Shown here in pieces: positions 1 to 5,471 of a DNA stretch of 9,628 nt (its first letter is position 1; each line of letters begins with the position of its first letter). The notes beneath the pieces are model-generated. The model did no database searches. It was not told the DNA's origin and was given only the letters and a program-made list of their open reading frames with translations. A program made the translations under genes and the position numbers. The stretch lies in assembly GCA_002427975.1 (NCBI GenBank), contig DIZT01000101.1, forward strand, positions 1 to 9,628, read 5' to 3'. Source of the DNA: Micrococcaceae bacterium UBA6021. Its GTDB lineage: Bacteria; Actinomycetota; Actinomycetes; Actinomycetales; Micrococcaceae.

Positions 1-18
1 CGAACAAGGAGGCAGTAG

Positions 19-588
19 ATGGCAGGCGAAACCACCATTACGGTCATCGGTAATCTCACCAGTGACCCGGAATTGCGGTTCACACCGTCAGGTTCGGCAG
101 TAGCGAACTTCACCATCGCTTCCACCCCGCGCACCTTTGACCGCCAGTCCAATGAGTGGAAGGACGGGGAAACCCTGTTCCTCCGCGCAGCGGTGTGGCG
201 TGAAGCAGCCGAGAACGTCGCCGAGTCCCTCACCAAGGGTATGCGAGTGATCGTTTCCGGCCGTCTGAAGAGCCGTTCCTACGAAACAAAAGAAGGCGAA
301 AAGCGCACCGTTATCGAGCTCGAAGTCGATGAAATCGGCCCGAGCCTGCGTTACGCCAATGCCAAGGTCAACCGCACCCAGCGCTCCGGCGGTCAGGGTG
401 GTCAGGGCGGCTTCGGCGGCGGCAACAGCGGCGGTGGCTTCGGAGGCGGCAACTCTGGTGGAAACCAGGGCGGCAACTCCGGTGGCGGCAGCCAGCAGGC
501 TGCACAGGAGGATCCCTGGGCAACGCCCGGTGTATCCAACGCAGGCGGCGGCTGGGGCAACGGCCCCGATTCCGAACCTCCCTTCTAA
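19..588 (+). CDS. ssb: Single-stranded DNA-binding protein SSB
   Basis: This protein coats single-stranded DNA during replication, recombination and repair and recruits partner proteins through its C-terminal tip. The N-terminal ~110 residues form the OB fold, with the typical opening [16 protein letters not shown], followed by the WRE and [15 protein letters not shown] strands. Residues ~120-165 are a disordered linker of Gly/Asn/Ser repeats. The last residues, DSEPPF, match the conserved acidic SSB tip. At 189 residues it is a normal length for actinobacterial SSB. The ATG at 19 has a strong ribosome binding site, AAGGAGG at 6-12. The gene lies between the expected rpsF (outside the window) and rpsR, the conserved order. 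This is the essential SSB, not a plasmid or phage copy, judging from context. Confidence 0.98.
   Translation: MAGETTITVIGNLTSDPELRFTPSGSAVANFTIASTPRTFDRQSNEWKDGETLFLRAAVWREAAENVAESLTKGMRVIVSGRLKSRSYETKEGEKRTVIELEVDEIGPSLRYANAKVNRTQRSGGQGGQGGFGGGNSGGGFGGGNSGGNQGGNSGGGSQQAAQEDPWATPGVSNAGGGWGNGPDSEPPF
391..495 (+). repeat. Gly/Asn/Ser-coding repeat in the SSB linker
   Basis: This stretch encodes short repeats of the type [15 protein letters not shown], producing repetitive GGCGGC/GGTGGC DNA inside ssb. It forms the flexible linker between the OB fold and the acidic tip. Linker length and composition vary between species, so it is a likely spot for small in-frame expansions or contractions. Confidence 0.7.
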
Positions 589-622
589 ACCAATCATTTA
601 GGCCCGACGCCGGGACCGCCGA

Positions 623-693
623 AGGTGCCGAAAGGCACCTGACGTGACTGCCGCCGTCGGACCACCACCATCCCGTGGATCAATATCCACGGG
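623..693 (+). promoter_or_regulatory. Two perfect hairpins in the ssb-rpsR intergenic region
   Basis: The 128-base gap between ssb and rpsR contains two perfect inverted repeats. The first is AGGTGCC (623-629), a GAAA tetraloop, then GGCACCT (634-640). The second is CCCGTGGAT (672-680), loop CAAT, then ATCCACGGG (685-693). Neither is followed by a T-run, so neither looks like an intrinsic terminator. A further weak pairing of GCTCC (693-697) with GGAGC (706-710) would cover the rpsR ribosome binding site. The hairpins could tune the relative expression of ssb and rpsR by mRNA processing, stability or access to the binding site. That role is inferred; the hairpins themselves are directly visible. 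Confidence 0.5.
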
Positions 694-716
694 CTCCATA
701 GAATAGGAGCTCCACG

Positions 717-956
717 ATGGCTAAGGCTGAACTCCGTAAGCCCAAACCAAAGTCCAACCCCTTGAAGGCCGCTGACATCACCGTCATCGACTACAAGGAC
801 GTAGCATTGCTGCGCAAGTTCATCTCCGACCGCGGAAAGATCCGCGCCCGTCGCGTCACTGGCGTAACGGTGCAGGAACAGCGCAAGATCGCCCAGGCAA
901 TCAAGAACGCCCGCGAAGTTGCACTGCTGCCTTACTCCGGCGCTGGCCGCGGTTAA
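717..956 (+). CDS. rpsR: 30S ribosomal protein bS18 (cysteine-free form)
   Basis: Small-subunit ribosomal protein that pairs with S6 on the platform of the 30S subunit. The 79-residue product has the family core [26 protein letters not shown], then [10 protein letters not shown] near the end. The start ATG at 717 has an AGGAG site at 705-709. The protein contains no cysteine. The CxxC and later Cys seen in zinc-binding S18 paralogs are replaced ([16 protein letters not shown]), so this is the zinc-independent type. It sits between ssb and rplI as in most bacteria, and its stop codon overlaps the ribosome binding site of rplI, suggesting coupled translation. Confidence 0.98.
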   Translation: MAKAELRKPKPKSNPLKAADITVIDYKDVALLRKFISDRGKIRARRVTGVTVQEQRKIAQAIKNAREVALLPYSGAGRG

Positions 957-972
957 GGAAGGGATAACTAAC

Positions 973-1425
973 ATGGCAAAGCTCATTCTGACCCACGAAG
1001 TAACCGGTCTCGGTGCTGCTGGCGATGTTGTCGAGGTCAAGGACGGTTACGCACGTAACTTCCTGCTGCCCCGCAACTTCGCCCTGACCTGGTCGAAGGG
1101 TGGCGAGAAGCAGGTTGAGTCCATCAAGGCTGCCCGCGCCGCCCGCGCGCACGCTTCCCTGGAAGATGCTCAGAAGCAGGCCGCTGCACTCTCCGCCAAG
1201 CCGGTCAAGCTCGTTGTCAAGGCTGGCGAGACCGGACGCCTGTTCGGCACCGTCAAGCAGGCCGACGTAGCCGATGCTGTTGAGGCCGCTGGCCTTGGCA
1301 AAATCGACAAGCGCAAGGTTGAACTGCCGGCACACATCAAGTCGGTTGGTTCCTACCAGGCCAACGTCCGTCTTCACGACGACGTTGCCGCTGTGATCGA
1401 ACTCGACGTAGTCGCAGGCAAGTAG
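973..1425 (+). CDS. rplI: 50S ribosomal protein bL9
   Basis: Large-subunit protein with two globular domains joined by a long helix, extending from the base of the L1 stalk. The N-terminal domain shows the signature [25 protein letters not shown] (residues ~10-34). The connecting helix follows (~residues 45-75), and the C-terminal domain contains the GRLFGTV motif. The product is 150 residues, normal for L9. The frame is open further upstream to an ATG at 919 inside rpsR, but I chose the ATG at 973. It has a good ribosome binding site (AAGGAAGGG, 955-963) and begins [10 protein letters not shown], the conserved L9 start. It is the last gene of the rpsF-ssb-rpsR-rplI unit and is followed by a terminator. 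Confidence 0.98.
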   Translation: MAKLILTHEVTGLGAAGDVVEVKDGYARNFLLPRNFALTWSKGGEKQVESIKAARAARAHASLEDAQKQAAALSAKPVKLVVKAGETGRLFGTVKQADVADAVEAAGLGKIDKRKVELPAHIKSVGSYQANVRLHDDVAAVIELDVVAGK

Positions 1426-1455
1426 CCTTTCCGGCTACGCAGTCCTGAACTGCAC

Positions 1456-1496
1456 GAAAACCCCCGTTGCCATGACCGGCAGCGGGGGTTTTCTTG
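1456..1496 (+). terminator. Intrinsic terminator of the ribosomal operon
   Basis: A 16-bp stem pairs 1456-1471 with 1478-1493 around a six-base loop, with a single G-T wobble. The core is AAAACCCCCG pairing with CGGGGGTTTT, so the T-run lies within and just past the 3' arm. It starts 30 bases after the rplI stop. The A-run on the 5' arm means it could also act in the opposite direction. Confidence 0.92.
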
Positions 1497-1506
1497 TGCC
1501 CGCGCT

Positions 1507-1570
1507 GCGCCGACATGGCATTTGACGGCAGTGTCGGCGCCGTAAGGCGCGGCACCCCGGCGACGGGGTG
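1507..1570 (+). other. Overlapping hairpins upstream of the FMN reductase gene
   Basis: Three inverted repeats lie within 64 bases. Stem A pairs GCGCCGACA (1507-1515) with TGTCGGCGC (1532-1540). Stem B pairs GCGCC (1537-1541) with GGCGC (1546-1550) around a GTAA loop. Stem C pairs CACCCCG (1553-1559) with CGGGGTG (1564-1570) around a GCGA loop. A and B share bases 1537-1540 and so exclude each other. B and C both carry GNRA tetraloops. No known riboswitch class was recognised. It may be a structured leader, a small RNA, or a chance product of high GC. Confidence 0.3.
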
Positions 1571-1640
1571 GGACAGTACATCCGGGGAAGCGTGAATTTG
1601 GCGCGCGTGGAATAAACGATGAAAGCCGCCGGTTATCCGA

Positions 1641-1672
1641 GTACATGCAAATACATGTAATGTAGTCTGTAC
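1641..1672. promoter_or_regulatory. Repeated TACATG elements, candidate operator
   Basis: TACATG occurs at 1642-1647 and again at 1652-1657, exactly ten bases (one helical turn) apart. The second copy extends to the palindrome TACATGTA (1652-1659). GTAC flanks the block at 1641-1644 and 1669-1672. This AT-richer patch lies 20-50 bases before the GTG start of the FMN reductase gene, where a promoter and regulator site would be expected. I cannot assign a regulator family or define firm -35 and -10 boxes. Confidence 0.4.
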
Positions 1673-1691
1673 CGAACACCAGGAGTCCACA

Positions 1692-2318
1692 GTGGAAACC
1701 CGCCGCATCACCGTACTGTCCGCCGGCCTGGGCGTGCCGTCCTCAAGCAGGCTGCTCGCAGACCAGCTCGCCGCAGCCGCAGAGCACCGCCTCGCCGATG
1801 CCGGTTTCGAGGTGAAGGTTGAGGTCGTTGAGCTCCGGGACCTCGCGGTGGACATCGCCAACAACTTTGTCACCGGCTACGCGGCGCCGAGCCTGGCGGA
1901 TGTTATTGCCGGTGTGGAGGCTTCCGACGGCATCATTGCCGTCAGCCCCGTGTTCAGCGCGTCTTACAGCGGCCTATTCAAGTCCTTCATCGACGTCCTG
2001 GATCCCAAGTCCCTGGACGGCAAGGCGGTCCTGCTGGGCGCTACAGGCGGCACGGACCGCCACCAGATGGTCCTCGAGTACGCGATGCGCCCGCTGTTCA
2101 GCTACCTGCGCACCAGGATGGCCGCTACGGCTGTTTTCGCCGGCCCCCAGGACTGGGGAAACACGGACGACGGCGGCTCGCCCCTTTCGTCGCGGATCGA
2201 TCGTGCGGCGGCTGAGTTCGCCGGGCTCCTGGCGGGGGATCAGCCCGGCCGCAAGCCGGCGGCCTTGGAGTCCCTGCCGTTCGAGCAGCTCCTGGCGGGC
2301 ATTTCCGGCGGACGCTGA
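1692..2318 (+). CDS. NADPH-dependent FMN reductase family flavoprotein
   Basis: A 208-residue flavodoxin-fold oxidoreductase, predicted to reduce FMN (or use bound FMN) with NAD(P)H in the cytosol. The opening VLSAGLGVPSSSRLLADQL is the phosphate-binding loop of the family (residues 8-26). Residues 85-104 carry SPVFSASYSGLFKSFIDVL, and residues 116-140 carry GATGGTDRHQMVLEYAMRPLFSYLR. This pattern resembles the flavin reductases that partner luciferase-like monooxygenases (CE1759-type); that subfamily placement is from memory of the motifs. The GTG start at 1692 has AGGAG at 1681-1685. No luciferase-like partner gene lies beside it here. The gene is convergent with the minus-strand gene that ends at 2359. 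A plain azoreductase or quinone reductase role is possible. Confidence 0.88.
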   Translation: METRRITVLSAGLGVPSSSRLLADQLAAAAEHRLADAGFEVKVEVVELRDLAVDIANNFVTGYAAPSLADVIAGVEASDGIIAVSPVFSASYSGLFKSFIDVLDPKSLDGKAVLLGATGGTDRHQMVLEYAMRPLFSYLRTRMAATAVFAGPQDWGNTDDGGSPLSSRIDRAAAEFAGLLAGDQPGRKPAALESLPFEQLLAGISGGR

Positions 2319-2319
2319 G

Positions 2320-2356
2320 GCCGGCCCTCCGCCCGGGGCTCCTGGCCGGCTGTGTT
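2320..2356. terminator. Possible terminator between convergent genes
   Basis: GCCGGCC (2320-2326) pairs perfectly with GGCCGGC (2344-2350), followed by TGTGTT (2351-2356). It sits in the 40-base gap between the convergent FMN reductase gene and the L7/L12-like gene. The T-run is poor and the loop is 17 bases, so the call is tentative. Confidence 0.35.
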
Positions 2357-2358
2357 TC

Positions 2359-2931
2359 CTAGTCGTCCAGGAGGGCGATGAATTCGCGCGCCTGCTTAAT
2401 CGTGATGTCCGAGTGCCGGATGAGGGCGTTCGCGGCGGCTTCGGTGTCACCACTGCGCGCCAGCGTGCGGATGCGGCCGTAGATCTCGTCGTTGAGCATG
2501 TTGCTGCTGACCTCACGCGTCACATCGCCCTTGCTGGCGATGGCACGGTACCGGTACGGGAAGCGCTGGGGCGTGTCGTCGTCGTCGGACTCCACTTCCG
2601 CCGGTTCGGCCGAAGGGCTGCGGTAGGGCTGCGGATGGGCGGCCAGCGCCCCCACCGCGTCCCGGGACGCCCGCAGTCCGTCTCCGGTGGACTCGTAGTA
2701 CAGCTTGATGGCCGCCATCGCCTGTCCTTGGGCAATCAGGGCATACAGCCTGCGGTGCTGGTCCTCAGAGAGCTTGGCAGCGGCCAGGCGGGCCACCTCA
2801 ACCGGATCCGGCGTAAGGGCGGTCCCGGCCTGCTTGACGGCCGCCTGCCGCGTGTTGATCGCCCGGGCTGCCAGTGCGACTCCAGCGGCCACGACCGTGA
2901 GAATGATAACGGGGATCACGAGCGATTCCAT
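2359..2931 (-). CDS. Membrane-anchored protein with L7/L12 C-terminal-like segments
   Basis: A 190-residue protein of unknown function. Residues ~4-23 (LVIPVIILTVVAAGVALAAR) form one N-terminal membrane helix. A segment at ~62-96 contains the pattern AIKLYYESTGDGLRASRDAVGAL, which resembles the VIKxVRxATGLGLKEAKxLV core of the ribosomal L7/L12 C-terminal domain. A second, weaker helical repeat lies at ~150-188 (IRTLARSGDTEAAANALIRHSDITIKQAREFI). Between them is an acidic linker with ESDDDD. The start ATG at 2931 lies two bases after the stop of the upstream gene, without a clear ribosome binding site, so translation is probably coupled. With one membrane helix it is presumably displayed on the cytoplasmic face. 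It is not the ribosomal L7/L12 itself, which has no membrane helix. Confidence 0.8.
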   Translation of the reverse strand: MESLVIPVIILTVVAAGVALAARAINTRQAAVKQAGTALTPDPVEVARLAAAKLSEDQHRRLYALIAQGQAMAAIKLYYESTGDGLRASRDAVGALAAHPQPYRSPSAEPAEVESDDDDTPQRFPYRYRAIASKGDVTREVSSNMLNDEIYGRIRTLARSGDTEAAANALIRHSDITIKQAREFIALLDD

Positions 2932-2933
2932 TT

Positions 2934-3389
2934 CTAAAGCCGATCTACGTACTTTTTGGCTGTTGCCAGGTCCGTTTGGGTTGCCTGGCGAAGGAGCTTG
3001 ATGGCCTGGATCCTGTGCCCGTCGCGGGCCATCGTCTGCAACTGCAGGGCCAGCTGAGTATCCAACTGCCCGCCGGGCAGTGCCGCATAACCATATGGGC
3101 CGGCACCCGCTCCGGGCTGTCCATGCTGTGCTGCCCGGGCATGGTCTTCCTGCTGCGACTGCTGCTGCTCGTTCTGGCTGGGCCGGGTGTTGGCTTCGAG
3201 GCGGGCGCGCACGGCAGTTGCCACGCGCACCTGCTCGGCATAGTGCTCCGCAGAGCGCCTGGCCAGGTCCTGCTGGTACTTTTCGGCGTCCGAGGTCCCG
3301 GAATCACGCGGCCTGAGGGTGGTCGCGAGTGCCCAGATAATTGCCGCCAAGACCCCAGCCGGCAAAAACACCATCAGTATGTCGCCCAT
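2934..3389 (-). CDS. Membrane-anchored protein with a C-terminal L7/L12-like segment
   Basis: A 151-residue protein of unknown function. Residues ~3-22 (DILMVFLPAGVLAAIIWALA) form one N-terminal membrane helix. A charged, probably helical stretch follows at ~33-68. Then comes a Gln-rich low-complexity linker at ~70-105 (EQQQSQQ, GAGAGPYGY). The C-terminal ~35 residues include GHRIQAIKLLRQATQTDLATAKKYVD, which matches the helix-turn-helix part of the ribosomal L7/L12 C-terminal domain. It is the first gene of a two-gene unit with the gene ending at 2359 and shares its plan of membrane helix, linker and L12-like module. The start ATG at 3389 has only a weak ribosome binding site; the ATG at 3374 (residue 6) is an alternative. 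Its promoter must lie next to the DnaA box at 3415. Confidence 0.8.
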   Translation of the reverse strand: MGDILMVFLPAGVLAAIIWALATTLRPRDSGTSDAEKYQQDLARRSAEHYAEQVRVATAVRARLEANTRPSQNEQQQSQQEDHARAAQHGQPGAGAGPYGYAALPGGQLDTQLALQLQTMARDGHRIQAIKLLRQATQTDLATAKKYVDRL

Positions 3390-4062
3390 AGTCAGAGCTT
3401 ATGCCAGATGCGCGTTATCCACAGCACATTCCTGCCGTTGCATACAGTGGTTTCGCGGCGGCGTCAAAAAGTGCCTGGAGGTGTGCGTCGCATCACCAAG
3501 GGGGCATGAATCGCCGGTGGAGGTGCTCGAAAAGGCACATCTTTCAACAGCGCCGCGCCGCAAGCTGTGGATGAAGGTTAGGAAAAAAAGAATTTAGTCC
3601 ACATCCTCGATGAACGTTTTCGCAGGTCAAACGCGTGTAGGTGGCAAAAGTATTTTTGTTTCCACAGGTTCACCCACAGGCTGTGCACAAGCTATGCCCG
3701 TTAGTGCACAGGTTATCCACAGCCGTCCGGGCTTATGGGCTTGGACGCTGGGGCGGTGGCGGCTACCGTTGCGGGATACCTGCTTTTGGGGCGCTATAAG
3801 GCCGTCGCCGACATGTGCTGTCGCCGCAGTGGAGGCCTTCGGGTCCTGCGGAAGCGGCGCATTCTGTGGATAACTTGCGGAGCATGGGGATAACTCCCAC
3901 GCGCGTTGCTCTGGCTTCAAGCGGGCCGCCGGGCTTCATTGTCGGTGGCCGCTGATAGACCTGAACGTATGCCGTCCCGGGGAGGTCCCGCAGGATGGCA
4001 CCCGGCAGGTAAATGACTTACTCGCCGCATCATGACGCGGCACACTACGGAGGACGGCAGCT
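3390..4062. other. Gene-free region between the L7/L12-like pair and dnaB
   Basis: This 673-base stretch separates divergent genes and holds no convincing coding sequence. Short open frames in it have no ribosome binding site and run through DnaA boxes. It contains the DnaA-box cluster and two AT-rich patches (3585-3598, with seven consecutive A; 3645-3662, with five consecutive T). It also contains a perfect inverted repeat of CTGTGCAC (3681-3688) and GTGCACAG (3704-3711), and CACAGGTT repeated at 3663-3670 and 3707-3714. Near the dnaB start there is an imperfect 16-bp palindrome at 4025-4040 (CCGCATCA/TGACGCGG). The dnaB promoter must lie in its right part, but I cannot define it. Confidence 0.75.
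3415..3893. promoter_or_regulatory. Cluster of DnaA boxes upstream of dnaB
   Basis: Perfect DnaA boxes TTATCCACA occur at 3415-3423 and 3713-3721 on the plus strand and at 3865-3873 on the minus strand (TGTGGATAA). One-mismatch relatives occur at 3576-3584 (TGTGGATGA, minus), 3885-3893 (TGGGGATAA, minus) and 3595-3603 (TAGTCCACA, plus, one change from the actinobacterial TTGTCCACA). Weaker partial sites sit around 3658-3680. No other stretch of the window has comparable matches. The cluster lies in a gene-free region between divergent genes. It could be an origin-like or DnaA-titrating locus, or a DnaA-responsive control region of dnaB. The chromosomal origin in actinobacteria normally lies beside dnaA and dnaN, which are not in this window. 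Confidence 0.7.
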
Positions 4063-5445
4063 TTGTCAGTAACGCACCTGGACTCGATCGAGGGTACCCG
4101 CGGATCAGAAGGCAGCCGTAAGCCACCCCAGGACATTCCCGCCGAGCAGTCCGTCCTCGGCGGCATGATGCTGTCCAAGGACGCCATCGCGGACGTTGTG
4201 GAAATCCTCCGTGGCCAGGACTTCTACCGGCCTGCGCACGAGACGATCTACGAGGCGATCATCGACCTCTACGGCCGTGGCGAGCCGGCAGATGCCGTCA
4301 CCGTCTCGGACGAACTGACCAAGCGCGCAGAGATCAACAGGATCGGCGGCCCCGCCTACCTGCACGAGCTCATCCAGACCGTCCCTACGGCCGCCAACGC
4401 CGGCTACTACGCAGAGATCGTGGCAGAGCGAGCCGTTCTGCGCCGGCTCGTCAACGCGGGCACCAAGATCGTCCAGCTGGGATACGGCTCCGACGGCGAG
4501 GTGGAGGACCTGGTCAACCAGGCGCAGGCCGAGATCTACGCCGTGGCCGAGCGGCGCACGGCAGAGGACTACGTGGTTCTCAAGGACGTCATGGAATCCA
4601 CAGTGGACGAGATCGAAGCGTCCGGCCACCGCGGGGAGGGCATGACCGGTGTGCCCACCGGGTTCTACGAACTCGATGAACTCACCCATGGACTGCACCC
4701 GGGGCAGATGATTGTCATCGCCGCCCGTCCGGCAGTTGGTAAGTCAACGTTTGCCTTGGACTTCGCCCGGTCTGCGGCCATTAAGCACAATCTGGCGACC
4801 GTTATGTTCTCGCTCGAAATGGGCCGGAACGAGATCGCCATGCGTCTGCTCTCCGCCGAAGCAACCATCGGCCTGCAGGACCTCCGCAAGGGAACCATCA
4901 AGGACGAGCAGTGGTCCAAGATCGCCACCACCATGGGCCGGATGAATGATGCCCCGCTCTTCATTGACGACAGTCCGAACATGTCGCTGATGGAAATCAG
5001 GGCAAAATGCCGCCGCCTTAAGCAGCAGCATGACCTGAAGCTGGTGATCCTGGACTACCTGCAGCTCATGAGCTCCGGCAAGAAGGTGGAGTCACGCCAG
5101 CAGGAAGTGTCCGAGTTCTCCCGTGCGCTCAAGCTGCTGGCCAAGGAGCTCCAGGTCCCGGTCATCGCCCTGTCGCAGCTGAACCGTGGTTCCGAGCAGC
5201 GCCAGGACAAGCGGCCCATGGTCTCTGACCTCCGTGAATCCGGTTCCATTGAGCAGGATGCGGACATGGTGATCCTGCTGCACCGTGAGGACGTCTATGA
5301 CAAGGAATCCCCGCGTGCGGGCGAGGCGGACATCCTGATCGCCAAGCACCGTAACGGCCCCACCAAGGACATTGTGGTGGCCTTCCAGGGCCACTACTCG
5401 CGCTTCGCCAACATGGCGGCCGACGCCGGAGGCAGCGGCTTCTAG
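4063..5445 (+). CDS. dnaB: Replicative DNA helicase DnaB
   Basis: Hexameric ring helicase that unwinds DNA 5' to 3' at the replication fork and contacts primase. Residues ~20-125 form the N-terminal domain (PPQDIPAEQSVLGGMMLS and DFYRPAHETIYEAI). The RecA-like C-terminal domain follows, opening with GVPTGFYELDELTHGLHPGQMIVIAARPAVGKST. The Walker A lysine is K227 and the Walker B aspartate is D331 in LVILDYLQLM. The later motifs VIALSQLNRGSEQR, SDLRESGSIEQDAD and AKHRNGPT are all present, so it looks fully functional. At 460 residues it has no intein, unlike some mycobacterial DnaB proteins. The start is TTG at 4063, chosen for GGAGGA at 4049-4054 and the product start MSVTHLDS. Upstream lies the DnaA-box cluster. 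Confidence 0.97.
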   Translation: MSVTHLDSIEGTRGSEGSRKPPQDIPAEQSVLGGMMLSKDAIADVVEILRGQDFYRPAHETIYEAIIDLYGRGEPADAVTVSDELTKRAEINRIGGPAYLHELIQTVPTAANAGYYAEIVAERAVLRRLVNAGTKIVQLGYGSDGEVEDLVNQAQAEIYAVAERRTAEDYVVLKDVMESTVDEIEASGHRGEGMTGVPTGFYELDELTHGLHPGQMIVIAARPAVGKSTFALDFARSAAIKHNLATVMFSLEMGRNEIAMRLLSAEATIGLQDLRKGTIKDEQWSKIATTMGRMNDAPLFIDDSPNMSLMEIRAKCRRLKQQHDLKLVILDYLQLMSSGKKVESRQQEVSEFSRALKLLAKELQVPVIALSQLNRGSEQRQDKRPMVSDLRESGSIEQDADMVILLHREDVYDKESPRAGEADILIAKHRNGPTKDIVVAFQGHYSRFANMAADAGGSGF

Positions 5446-5471
5446 GCCCGTTCCGGCCGGGGCGGGCTGGC

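Noticed and set aside
1507..1570. FMN riboswitch upstream of the flavin enzyme gene
   Set aside because: The conserved FMN riboswitch elements (such as AGGGGCAGGG-type segments) and multi-helix junction are not visible.
1819..2937. Long plus-strand open frame (372 codons) across the FMN reductase gene and the minus-strand gene
   Set aside because: It is out of frame with the recognised FMN reductase and antisense to the L7/L12-like gene. It is Arg/Ser/Pro-rich and has no recognisable domain, as expected of a high-GC shadow frame.
3415..3893. Calling the DnaA-box cluster the chromosomal origin oriC
   Set aside because: In this group the origin normally lies beside dnaA and dnaN, neither of which is present. 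The cluster alone does not prove initiation, so it is reported only as a DnaA-binding region.
3610..3920. Short open frames on both strands in the dnaB upstream region
   Set aside because: They run through DnaA boxes and inverted repeats, lack ribosome binding sites and show no protein-like pattern.
4063..5445. Intein in DnaB
   Set aside because: The Walker A and later helicase motifs are uninterrupted and the length of 460 residues is that of plain DnaB.
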